Below are positions 1-7,755 of a stretch of DNA of 34,607 bases, piece by piece. The first letter of the stretch is position 1; the number at the start of each line of letters is the position of its first letter. Under the pieces are notes generated by a model. It saw only the letters and a program-made list of their open reading frames with translations, searched no databases and was not told where the DNA came from. The stretch is from an uncultured Sphingomonas sp. Its GTDB lineage: Bacteria; Pseudomonadota; Alphaproteobacteria; Sphingomonadales; Sphingomonadaceae. The stretch covers positions 1 through 34,607 of the forward strand of contig NZ_CAMLAC010000015.1 of assembly GCF_946477935.1 (NCBI RefSeq). Reading direction: 5' to 3'. Made by a program: the position numbers and the translations under genes.

Positions 1-2
1 CC

Positions 3-1247
3 GCTCCCCGTGCCATTCCCGACAAGGTTGCAGTGCCGATCGCCAACGCGCTGGTCGCCTTCGTCGCGACCGGCGATCCCGATCGGCTGGCCGGGTTGAT
101 CGACATGATCGGCGGATTGCGCCGGATACCCGCAACGGGCGATATCCTTGCGCATCCTGCGGTTTTCACCCGCCTTCGCCGCCATTATCAGGCGGTGCTG
201 CCCAAGGCGTCGTTTCATCATTATTTCTGGGCGATGCGGGTCCTGCTCGGAGGGCTGCTGGCGGTGCTGACCGCGCCCCTGCCCCCTGCGCGCGCCTATC
301 ATACCATCTCCACCGGGTTCGCCGGACTGCTCGCGGCGCGCGCGGCGCGGCAGACGGGGCGCCCCGCCTTCATCACCGAACACGGCATCTACCTGCTGGA
401 GCGCCAGATCGAGGTGATGATGGCCGACTGGATCGGCGATCAGGTCGATACGGGGCTGGAACTGGAGCGCAGCGTGCGGGACTTGCGCGACCTGTGGGTG
501 CGGGCCTTCACCAGCTATGGCACCGCCTGCTACGATGCCTGCGATCCGATCGTCGCGCTTTACGGCGAGAATTTCATGGTGCAGCAGCGGCTGGGCGCGG
601 CGGCAGAGCGGACGCGGGTGATCCCCAACGGCATCGATGCAAGCCGCTTCGCCTCCATGCCCGACGAACGCGATCCGGCACATCCGCTCGTCGCACTGCT
701 CGGCCGCGTCGTGCCGATCAAGGATATCAAGACCTTCATCCGCGCCGCCGCCATCGTCCACGACGAGCGGCCCGACATTCGCTTCGCCGTGCTGGGTCCC
801 GCCGACGAGGATCCCGAATATGCCGAGGAGTGCATGCGGTTGGTCGAGGATCTCGGGCTCGTGGCGGTGTTCGACTTTACCGGCCGGGTGCGGATCGAGG
901 ACTGGATGGCCCGGATAGACCTGCTCGTCCTCACCAGCCTGTCCGAAGCACAACCGCTGGTGATCCTGGAGGGCGGGGCATGCGGCATCCCGGTTGTCGC
1001 ACCCGATGTCGGCAGTTGCCGCGAGATGATCGAGGGGCGGGGCGGCGATGATGCGGGTCATGGCGGCATCGTGACGCCGCTCGTCAGCCCTGCCGCGACC
1101 GCCGCGGGCATTCTGGCCATCGCAGGAAACCCGGCACGGCGTCGTGAAATGGGTGAAACAATGCGCGATCGTGTCCGCCGCGACTATGACCACGGCACGA
1201 TCATTCGTGCCTATCGAACATTGTACGCAGAACTGATCGCGCGCTAG
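3..1247 (+). CDS. pelF: PelF-like GT4 glycosyltransferase, 5' end outside the window
   Basis: Family 4 (GT-B fold) glycosyltransferase resembling PelF, the cytoplasmic enzyme that builds the Pel exopolysaccharide from UDP-sugar. Seen: HTISTGFAGLLAARAAR followed by ITEHGIYLLER in the N-terminal half, VIPNGID before the second Rossmann domain, LLGRVVPIKDIKTFI, and the nucleotide-sugar loop SEAQPLVILEGGACGIPVVA with the EX7E-type glutamates. The frame is open to the left window edge. The first in-window start candidate is GTG at 33, but that gives about 404 residues, whereas PelF proteins are usually near 500, so the gene most likely begins upstream. The TAG stop at 1245-1247 lies on the outer end of an IS5-family remnant, so the native C-terminus may have been slightly changed. 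No other pel gene is visible, so the Pel assignment rests on sequence style. Confidence 0.8.
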   Translation, partial: APRAIPDKVAVPIANALVAFVATGDPDRLAGLIDMIGGLRRIPATGDILAHPAVFTRLRRHYQAVLPKASFHHYFWAMRVLLGGLLAVLTAPLPPARAYHTISTGFAGLLAARAARQTGRPAFITEHGIYLLERQIEVMMADWIGDQVDTGLELERSVRDLRDLWVRAFTSYGTACYDACDPIVALYGENFMVQQRLGAAAERTRVIPNGIDASRFASMPDERDPAHPLVALLGRVVPIKDIKTFIRAAAIVHDERPDIRFAVLGPADEDPEYAEECMRLVEDLGLVAVFDFTGRVRIEDWMARIDLLVLTSLSEAQPLVILEGGACGIPVVAPDVGSCREMIEGRGGDDAGHGGIVTPLVSPAATAAGILAIAGNPARRREMGETMRDRVRRDYDHGTIIRAYRTLYAELIAR

Positions 1248-1357
1248 GGTCGGGATGCATTGATCACAGCCAAGAGATGACGGTGGCAGCGAAGGTGATG
1301 GCGGAAAAGAAGGCGGTAGGGCAGCGATTGTATCGGGTTGCGACGCGGCGCCCGTGC
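1245..1357 (-). mobile_element. IS5-family element remnant (3' end of transposase plus terminal repeat)
   Basis: The minus strand encodes the last residues of an IS5/IS427-type transposase, RRVATRYNRCPTAFFSA continuing to ATVISWL, with stop TGA at 1264-1266. It is clearly related to the C-terminus of the intact element at 23809-24649 (RRVATRYDRCPTAFFSA, ATVIFWL). After the stop, the sequence GATCACAG and the terminal GGGTCGGG match the intact element's right end (GATCACAG, GGGTCAGG). Upstream of about 1357 the similarity stops abruptly, so more than 85 percent of the transposase is missing. Confidence 0.8.
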
Positions 1358-1616
1358 CAACCATCCGCTCAGTCTGTGACCGGACCAGTGACAACGCCCA
1401 AACAGTATCTTCCCGGCATACTGTGGGGTTGTAGGGAAAGCGGCTAATCGCACTCAGGCTGTCCCGCTTCAGGGCTTTCAGGTGCGCTCGGTTCCATAGC
1501 TCGCCAACCTGATTGCCGCAGTTGACGGCTTCCCGGCATTCGTCATCCTCAAACGCCTGAAGCAGACTGTGGGCATTGCCATCCATCGGCACCCGAATGG
1601 GTTGCTTCAGGTGCAT
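1357..1616 (-). pseudogene. Unrecognised open frame, probably truncated by the IS5 remnant
   Basis: A minus-strand frame starts at ATG 1616 (MHLKQPIRVPMDGNAHS, later LLQAFEDDECREAVNCG and SAISRFPYNP) and stays open into the IS5 remnant. An in-frame TAA lies 18 to 20 bases before the ATG, and there is no convincing ribosome binding site. Codon choice and lower GC resemble the neighbouring HEPN gene, which suggests this was once coding and lost its 3' end to the IS. I do not recognise the protein. It could also be a chance frame. Confidence 0.2.
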
Positions 1617-1678
1617 GAGGTTGAGGCAATGGCCGGTAAAGTCAACTTAGCAGCTAACGTGCCAGCGTTTGCGCCAAG

Positions 1679-1714
1679 GGTAAGGCTTATGGTAAGGTTT
1701 ATGGTAAGGCTAAG
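1679..1714. repeat. Three tandem copies of a 12-bp unit
   Basis: GGTAAGGCTTAT, GGTAAGGTTTAT and GGTAAGGCTAAG follow each other without spacer, between the HEPN gene and the unknown open frame. No function is evident. Confidence 0.7.
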
Positions 1715-1791
1715 TTGCCCACCCCGCCATGAAAGCCAGCATTTCTGCCAGTGGGGGGCGGACTGACTAGAAGCCGAACCCCATAGTTGGG

Positions 1792-2598
1792 CTAGGCAAT
1801 CGTCTTCAGCACCTTGTCAGTGCCGTCAATCAGGTCAGTGACCCGAGCCTCAGTTGGCTCTTTCTGCTTATTGTGGTCACAGATATTGCGAATGTCGCCA
1901 AGCATGGAGATATGCCGCCACTGTGGCACGTCGATGGTGCCAGCCGCCTTCAGCGCCTCGTTGAAGTCGCCAATGCCGGGGTTCTTCTTGGCAATCTTGA
2001 TGTTGTGATCGCTGCAAACCTGAGCCAAGTGTTTTTCCAGCACGACGCCAGCCACCGCGCCAGCCGCACGGTAAAACTTGTTCTTATGAAGCTCCCGCGC
2101 CGACGCAATCTCACTGTCAAATAGGTCGGCTTGCACAAGCTGACGCATTTCAAACAGCGAAGACTTGAAACGCGCTTCAGCCGCCGATAAGATAGCTGTC
2201 TGATTTTGCATCTTTGGGAAGGCCGCGCTTGCGTCAGCCTTCACGTCACCGCCATATGTCACGCGCAAACCAAGCATGTAATCTTCGATTACATAGGTTT
2301 CAAAGTCGGCGCTCTTGCGATTTTTCGCCTTCTCATACTGCCGTTTGAAGTCGTCAAGCCGGTCAGGAAGCAGTTGCTTCAAAACAGGCAAACACTCAGA
2401 ATACCAAGCTTCATACGCATTGCGAAATTGCGGTATTTCAGCCTCTATTTTAGCAAAATCCTCGTCACTCATTTCACCAACGGCATTGCGTAAGCGTTGG
2501 ACACCGTGAATGTCACGGATCATTGCGCATTCCAACATGCTACCCCGGTGCCTTAAGTCGTTCAGGTCTTTCTTGAACCGCTCAATGTTAAGCGCCAC
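1792..2598 (-). CDS. HEPN-motif protein of unknown function
   Basis: A 268-residue soluble protein. The C-terminal third (about residues 165-268) is helical and contains RNICDH, the RNxxxH form of the Rx4-6H signature of HEPN domains, many of which are metal-independent RNases in toxin-antitoxin and antiphage systems. Just before it lies RAAGAVAGVVLEKHLAQ, the first-helix pattern seen in HEPN proteins of the DUF4145-like type. The N-terminal two thirds is charged and helical with no recognised domain. The start is GTG, chosen because GGGGGAGG sits 7 bases upstream. The gene begins 17 bases after the stop of an integrase fragment on the same strand and is visibly lower in GC than the window average, consistent with cargo of an integrated element. 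No antitoxin-like partner is seen next to it. The HEPN call is well supported by the motif; a defence or toxin role is inference. Confidence 0.7.
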   Translation of the reverse strand: MALNIERFKKDLNDLRHRGSMLECAMIRDIHGVQRLRNAVGEMSDEDFAKIEAEIPQFRNAYEAWYSECLPVLKQLLPDRLDDFKRQYEKAKNRKSADFETYVIEDYMLGLRVTYGGDVKADASAAFPKMQNQTAILSAAEARFKSSLFEMRQLVQADLFDSEIASARELHKNKFYRAAGAVAGVVLEKHLAQVCSDHNIKIAKKNPGIGDFNEALKAAGTIDVPQWRHISMLGDIRNICDHNKQKEPTEARVTDLIDGTDKVLKTIA

Positions 2599-2615
2599 GC
2601 GGTAGCCTCCCCCTA

Positions 2616-2729
2616 TCAGGCGGCATCCGCCTGAGCCAGCGTCACCACATTGGAGCCGCCTTTGAGGAAGTTAGCCCAAGTCGCCATTAGCTCAACCCGC
2701 TTCTCAAGGAACTCGGTGCGAAGGTAGCC
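2616..2729 (-). pseudogene. Tyrosine-recombinase (integrase) C-terminal remnant
   Basis: A 37-codon frame reads GYLRTEFLEKRVELMATW, then ANFLKGG, then ends ADAA. The pattern YLRTxFLEKR..LM..WA.FL is the usual tail of phage-type tyrosine integrases after the catalytic tyrosine. An in-frame TGA lies directly upstream and the catalytic R-H-R-Y region is absent, so only the tail survives. It abuts the HEPN gene, which would make the latter integrase-linked cargo. Confidence 0.42.
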
Positions 2730-3015
2730 ACCTCAACCTTCGCCTAAGTTTTTCACCTATAGCGCCGTCAGCCGGTTGATAGCCGCCATTTCCGCCATCC
2801 ATGTCAACAAATCAGGGTATGCCCTGAGCCTGACCCTGTGAGCGGGAAATGGGCAAACATGGTGGTACGGTGTGGAACGCCAGAGTCGGCAAAAGCCAGC
2901 TTTTCTGCGGCTTTGCGCCATTTTTTGGCTGTTTTCCGTAGGGTAAGTGGCGGTGCTGTCAGTCTAACGCGAACCGCTCTCCATATGATGCATGTCAGTC
3001 TTTGAAGGCTGCAGC

Positions 3016-3732
3016 CTAGCTGACAAGAACCTGCCACTCCGCCAGTGCAGCGGAGCGTCGCTCCCGGTAGGTTTGTCGGTCGGTGAGGTGGCGCTCCAGA
3101 TTGAAGTGGTTGTGGATATTGGTGTGGACCAAGGCGAACTTGTGTAGCGTCTTCAGCTGCCGGAACGGCAGCATCGCCCGCTCCCGTCGTCGGAACGGCA
3201 GGTGGCTGTTCTCCACCCGGTTGTTGGCCCAGCGGCCGACCTCCTGCCGGTCGCGACAACCCAGTTCGTCCATCGCAGCGCCGTAGCTGCGTAGACCATC
3301 AGTAGTGATCGCCTCAGGCGAGCCGTGGCGCCTGAGCGCCTTCTTCATGAAGGCAAGCGCTGCTGTCTTGTCACGCGTCCTGGTGACGTAGCTCTCCAGC
3401 ACCTCGCCCTCGTGATCGACGGCCCGCCACAGGTAGACCATCTCGCCGTTCAGCTTCACGTACATCTCGTCCAGGTGCCAGCGCCAGTGGCGATAACCCC
3501 GCATACGGTTCACCCGCTGGCGGCGGATGTCGCTGGCAAACAGCGGGCCGAACCTGTTCCACCACAGCCGCACCGTCTCATGGCAGATGTCGATCCCACG
3601 CTCGAACAGCAGATCTTCCACGTTCCGCAGGCTGAGCGGAAAGCGCACGTACATCAGCACCACCAGCCGGATCACCTCGGGTGACGAGTTGAAGTGGCGG
3701 AATGGCGAGGCTGGCTTGCGCGGGCGGGGCAT
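3016..3732 (-). CDS. IS6-family transposase
   Basis: A 238-residue DDE transposase. N-terminal region with a helix-turn-helix-like segment (LRNVEDLLFERGIDICHETVR), then the catalytic triad D88 in WHLDEMYVK, D145 in TTDGLRSYG and E174 in NRVENSHLPF. The length is normal for the family, so it appears intact. The ATG at 3732 is preceded directly by a (CCCTA)n tract which, read on the coding strand, gives repeated TAGGG blocks in the ribosome-binding position. Confidence 0.92.
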   Translation of the reverse strand: MPRPRKPASPFRHFNSSPEVIRLVVLMYVRFPLSLRNVEDLLFERGIDICHETVRLWWNRFGPLFASDIRRQRVNRMRGYRHWRWHLDEMYVKLNGEMVYLWRAVDHEGEVLESYVTRTRDKTAALAFMKKALRRHGSPEAITTDGLRSYGAAMDELGCRDRQEVGRWANNRVENSHLPFRRRERAMLPFRQLKTLHKFALVHTNIHNHFNLERHLTDRQTYRERRSAALAEWQVLVS

Positions 3733-3734
3733 GC

Positions 3735-3757
3735 CCCTACCCTACCCTACCCTACCC
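3735..3757. repeat. (CCCTA)4 CCC pentanucleotide tract before the IS6 transposase start
   Basis: Four full CCCTA units plus CCC, beginning 3 bases upstream of the transposase ATG. Pentanucleotide tracts are prone to slippage. Here a length change would alter the number of GGG-rich blocks available for ribosome binding, not the reading frame. Confidence 0.8.
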
Positions 3758-4082
3758 GGCTCTCCCGAACACCCAGTGCATTTGGTTTGACAGAGCCTTC
3801 CTCCTCGTTTTCCGAAAGATCGATGTCGTCCTTGCGGTCCTGAAGCTCGTCCGACAACTCGATCACTCCTGTGATTGGCTCACGAAGCTGAGGGCTGTCG
3901 CCCGATCGTCATACGATCGAAGGCAAATAGCTTCATGGCCGGCATTAACTCGGTGCGGGGTATTGTCAAACCAACGTACCGGCTTGCTCGAGAGCAGCGC
4001 AAGGTTGGTGATTCGGTGACCTGAGCTATGCAGGCCATGCTGTCAGTGCTGCGAGCTTGCTTGGTATTTTCCAGGGTTGGCT

Positions 4083-4114
4083 CCCTTTTGCCCGCTAAAC
4101 AGCAGGCAAAAGGG
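4083..4114 (-). terminator. Inverted repeat downstream of the GH42 gene
   Basis: CCCTTTTGCC and GGCAAAAGGG form a perfect 10-bp stem around a 12-base loop, 62 bases after the stop of the beta-galactosidase gene. There is no clean T-run, so termination is plausible, not certain. The rest of 3798-4175 shows no gene I can support; GGCATTAACTCGG at about 3943 is partly repeated as CGCATTAACTCGG at about 4124. Confidence 0.35.
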
Positions 4115-4175
4115 CAAGAGGCTCGCATTAACTCGGCCATCTGCAGTTGCTTTGACAGCACCCAGCGCCGCAATC

Positions 4176-6287
4176 CTAGGATTTTTGCCCTTGCTCTTCT
4201 TGAGCGATGATAACCCCCCATGCGGGAACGACCGTCGATGCGCCGGGCGCGAGCGCTTGTCCGGTGAGGAGATCACGCGCGGCACCATAGCCATAAGGCA
4301 CGTTCAAGGCGTCCGACGAGTAGTTGAATATGAAATGCATCGGGCTACCGCGCCGGCTCGTCGCGTGCTTGATCCGCACGCGCGCAGGTAGCTGCTGATC
4401 CTTGCCATACAGCCCAAGCTGCTTCAGTTCATTGGTGATTATTGCAGCCTGCACCTTGTCGTCGACGACGGTCCCCTCATACACCAGACTGCCCTTTCCG
4501 TAGCCGTGCCGTGTCACTGCGGGCCACTGCCCAAAGAATGGATGGTCGTACCGAGCCAGTTCCTGCGCGCCTTCCAATTTGAGGAACTCGGCGATCGTCG
4601 TGGCGGCGTTGCCCCCCCCTACCTTGAAAGGGTCTCCCTTGAACGGCAGCGGCTTCGTCAACGTCGACACCTCCTGGTAGCTGATGCCGGCCACGTCGCG
4701 CAGCGGGCCCGGAGCGGTATCCGTGCGGACCATTGACTCGCCGTCCGAGACGCCGCTTTTGAACGTCATGATGACGTGACCGCCCTGCCTCACGAATACC
4801 CTTATCTTCTCCAGGAGGGCGTCGTCGGCGACGTAGAGCGCGGGTACGATCAGCAGCCTGTAGCCGGTGAAGTCGGCGTCGTCCGCCGCGACGAAGTCGG
4901 TGCCGACGTTGGCGTCGTAGAGCGTCCGGTGGAACTGCCGCATGACGCCGACATAGTTCGGGTCGCCATAGGGCATGAAGCTCAGGGCGTTCATCGAATC
5001 TACGCTGTACAGGATGGCGACGTCGTTTTTCCTCTTCAGGTCGACAAGGTCGGAACCGACGCGCTTCAGCGCCGCACCGACCCGCGAGACCTCGGCATAC
5101 GAGCGGTTGGGCTTGAGATCATGCCCGAGGACCCCCTTCCAATAGATCTCCTGCCCATTGTGAAGCGACGCCCAGTGCCAATAGGACACCATGTTCGCCC
5201 CGTTGGAGATGTCGGTGAACACGTCCTGGTACATCTGCCCGTCGTACGGAGGCAGTTGTCGCTTGGCGTCCCAGCCGATGGTCTGCGCGTTCGTCTCGAC
5301 GACGAAGTAGTTCCTCTTCTTGATCGAGCGCGCCAGATCGCCTTGGAAGGTCTGCGTCCAGCCGTCATAGCCGTCCTGCCAGTCGAAGTAGATGTCGGTG
5401 CCGGTCACGTCGAGCGGCTTGTCCATGTCGTGCGCATCGACCTCGGCTTCAGTCTGATGCGTATGATTCTGGAAGATAAATTGGTCGGATCGGGCGTTGG
5501 CCCGCACCAGGCCCGCTTGCCAGGCGATGAAGCGCGAGGCCCTGTACTGCTGGAAGCGCGACCATGCCAGCTTCAGGCTGGGGTTGTTGGCCCTGTCGCG
5601 CGTGGGCATATTCTCCCAGCTATCGACGTTCTGCCCCCAGTAGGTAAGCAGCCACGCATCGTTGAGCGCCTGCGTAGTCTTGTAGCGCGCCTTGAGCCAT
5701 TCGACGAAGTCTCGATGGACGCCAGGATTGGACGAACCGTATGCGCTGGTCTCGTTGTCGAGTTGCCAACCGATGACGGTGGGATTGTCTCGATAGTGGC
5801 GAGCCAGCGCGACCACGATCCGCTCCGCATATCGACGATAGTTCGAATCGTCGATGTTCATGTTCTGGCGCATGCCGTAGCTCGTCTCGCCGCCGCCTAG
5901 CGGTCTGGCGAGCATGTCGGGATGCTTGGCGTACATCCACACCGGAATCGAGTAGGTCGGCGTGCCCAGGATCACCTTGATGCCGGCCTTGCCCATCGCC
6001 GCGACTACCTTGTCCATCCATGCGAAGTCGATTCGTCCTTCAACAGGCTCCCACGTCGCCCAGGTCGATTCACCCATGCGTACGACGGTGATGCCCGCCT
6101 GCTTCATCAGCGAGATGTCCTTCTCCAGCCTGCCTTCGCGGATGGGGGCGGGGACATATTCGTTATAGTATGCAGTGCCATACAGGATCGTATCGAGCTT
6201 TACCGGTCGGTCCGGCTGCGCGTTCGCGGAAGTGGCGGCCAGCAGCGATAGCATGGACGCAACGTACCAAGGGCGAAAGACCGTCAT
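4176..6287 (-). CDS. Secreted GH42 beta-galactosidase
   Basis: A glycoside hydrolase family 42 enzyme cleaving beta-galactosides, here exported. The start is ATG at 6287: GAGGAG lies about 9 bases upstream and the protein then opens with a signal peptide ending SANA before QPDRPV. A longer frame reaching 6326 would bury this signal. TIM-barrel features: YYNEYVP, MGESTWATWEPVEG, then GWQLDNETSAYG with the acid/base Glu (about residue 179 from this start) and VVETNAQTIGW with the nucleophile Glu (about residue 331). Then follow the trimerisation-like middle domain (VDLKRKNDVAILYSV, LLIVPALYVAD) and a beta C-terminal domain. About 703 residues, full family length. It is the last gene of the polysaccharide locus. 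Substrate is probably galactose side chains of a plant glycan, by inference from the neighbours. Confidence 0.92.
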   Translation of the reverse strand: MTVFRPWYVASMLSLLAATSANAQPDRPVKLDTILYGTAYYNEYVPAPIREGRLEKDISLMKQAGITVVRMGESTWATWEPVEGRIDFAWMDKVVAAMGKAGIKVILGTPTYSIPVWMYAKHPDMLARPLGGGETSYGMRQNMNIDDSNYRRYAERIVVALARHYRDNPTVIGWQLDNETSAYGSSNPGVHRDFVEWLKARYKTTQALNDAWLLTYWGQNVDSWENMPTRDRANNPSLKLAWSRFQQYRASRFIAWQAGLVRANARSDQFIFQNHTHQTEAEVDAHDMDKPLDVTGTDIYFDWQDGYDGWTQTFQGDLARSIKKRNYFVVETNAQTIGWDAKRQLPPYDGQMYQDVFTDISNGANMVSYWHWASLHNGQEIYWKGVLGHDLKPNRSYAEVSRVGAALKRVGSDLVDLKRKNDVAILYSVDSMNALSFMPYGDPNYVGVMRQFHRTLYDANVGTDFVAADDADFTGYRLLIVPALYVADDALLEKIRVFVRQGGHVIMTFKSGVSDGESMVRTDTAPGPLRDVAGISYQEVSTLTKPLPFKGDPFKVGGGNAATTIAEFLKLEGAQELARYDHPFFGQWPAVTRHGYGKGSLVYEGTVVDDKVQAAIITNELKQLGLYGKDQQLPARVRIKHATSRRGSPMHFIFNYSSDALNVPYGYGAARDLLTGQALAPGASTVVPAWGVIIAQEEQGQKS

Positions 6288-6990
6288 CTCAGATTTCTCC
6301 TCAGACAATCGCATCTCGGGATGCAACCGATGTCGTTCGGTATCACGTCAAAAGTCCACCGGAAATATCGATACGATCATGTTCCCGTCAGGCGCCGGGA
6401 TGCGCCTCGTGCTAGGGGATACATACGAGATTGGGAAGCAAGCATCCCGCTGGCACCATACGTCAGTGAAAGCGCGTCCGGAGGAGTGAGGCATGACCCT
6501 CTTGAATGAAGGAGGAGAAGCACCGTCAAGACTCGGAGTAAATTGATCGAGCTGCGGCGCATCTGCTCTCCGCCGGACGCACCGCAGCGTCCGGTGGCTC
6601 CCCGTCGAAGAGCTGGCACGTCTCGTAGACCCCGCCCAACGCGATGCACGGGCCAAAGCTGTGGGCGCCACGAGAAGCTGCCGCATCGTCTGCTATGTCT
6701 GCTATGCGATTGATCCACGTGCGATCAGAGGCCTTGCGGCATTCCTCATGAGCGAGGCCTGCGGGGGCGATGAGTCGGCGGTCGGATGCGTCCTGGCAGG
6801 CAGCGACGAGGTCTGCTCCTGATCCTCGTGGGGCATGGCTCGCCAATACGCTTAGCGCTCATCGGGGGGCTGCGACGATCCATGTTTGAAAGCGCGGGTG
6901 CGCTGCGGGACGATCCCGTTCCCTGCTCGAAGACCATCGTTCCTTCGTGCATCCGGTGCCTAACCACACCATTACGAAGACGTCGCGCGA
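6288..6990. other. Intergenic stretch without a supported gene
   Basis: About 700 bases between the GH42 gene and the GNAT gene. A minus-strand frame at 6526-6846 (MASHAPRGSG... ending SIYSES, 106 codons) and another at 6377-6718 are open, but neither shows a recognised domain, a clear ribosome binding site or a neighbour link. The part next to 6287 presumably carries the GH42 promoter. Confidence 0.3.
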
Positions 6991-7584
6991 CTATGGCCGC
7001 GGCCTGTCGAGCTGCCACTGCAGATGAGTTCGGACGGCGGGCCATTCCGGCGCGACCACGCTGTACACGCAAGTGTCGCGGATTGTTCCGTCCTTCATGC
7101 GGACATGATGGCGGAGGATGCCGTCAAGCTTCGCCCCTAGGCGTTCGATGGCTCGGCGGCTGGCGGCGTTCATGAAGTGCGTGCGGAACTCCACCGCCAG
7201 ACAGGACAACGGGCCGAAGGCATGCTCCAGCAACAGCAGCTTGGCTTCCGTGTTAAGAGGCGTCCGCTGTACGCGGCCCGCATACCACGTCGCACCGATC
7301 TCCAGTCGCGGCGTAGCGGCGTCGACGTTGAGATAGGAGGTCATGCCCACCGGCGTCCCGCCTGGACCATCCAGAACGGCGAAGGCGAGCGTCGAGCCTC
7401 GCACCTGAAGATCAAGGCGTCGCAGGATCTCTCCTTCCATGTCGCCCCCAGCGGGAACGGTCGTGTACCAGAGCCGCCAGAGTTTGCCATCCTGCACGGC
7501 CTTGGCGAGAGCGGCAGAGTGGTCGATCGAGAGCGGCACCAGCTCGACGTGCGTTCCCGACAGCGTAACGGGCTCTAGAAGCAT
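6991..7584 (-). CDS. GNAT-family N-acetyltransferase, RimJ/RimL-like
   Basis: Predicted acetyl-CoA-dependent acetyltransferase. Seen: VTLSGTHVELVPL at the N-terminus, typical of the RimJ/RimL subgroup, a central LAFAVLDGPGGTPVGMTSYL strand-turn, LEIGATWYAGRVQRTPLNTEAKLLLLEHAFG (the acetyl-CoA-binding V/A motif region) and RTHFMNAASRRAIERLGAK (motif B). ATG 7584 is chosen because GAGG lies about 7 bases before it; an upstream in-frame start at 7638 has no such site. Length (197 residues) is normal. It lies inside the polysaccharide locus on the same strand. A role in that pathway is not shown, and it may act on protein N-termini or an amino sugar. Confidence 0.85.
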   Translation of the reverse strand: MLLEPVTLSGTHVELVPLSIDHSAALAKAVQDGKLWRLWYTTVPAGGDMEGEILRRLDLQVRGSTLAFAVLDGPGGTPVGMTSYLNVDAATPRLEIGATWYAGRVQRTPLNTEAKLLLLEHAFGPLSCLAVEFRTHFMNAASRRAIERLGAKLDGILRHHVRMKDGTIRDTCVYSVVAPEWPAVRTHLQWQLDRPRP

Positions 7585-7755
7585 AAGGCAACCTCGATTG
7601 ATGCGCGACACGTCGCGGAGCTTGATCAGGTCGAGCATAGCTGCGCCAGCTCGAACGGGACATTAGCGTCACCTGCATGCTGGTCCTAATCACTAGCTGT
7701 AATCAGAACCGTTCATGCGCTGACCATAGGCGGTGCGTACAGGATCGAAGACCTA

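Larger units (their letters stand above)
2952..3797. mobile_element. IS6-family insertion sequence, about 846 bp
   Basis: One transposase gene on the minus strand lies between imperfect terminal repeats: GGCTCTGTCAAACCAAATGC read inward from 3797 and GGTGCTGTCAGTCTAACGC read inward from 2952 (about 11 of 16 positions agree). Size fits the family. The 8-bp flanks (TAAGTGGC and TTCCTCCT) differ, so no target duplication is visible. That is common for IS6 elements, which recombine through cointegrates. Confidence 0.75.

Noticed and set aside
4776..5900. 374-codon plus-strand open frame
   Set aside because: Antisense to the GH42 gene; valine/arginine/leucine-rich shadow with no domain.
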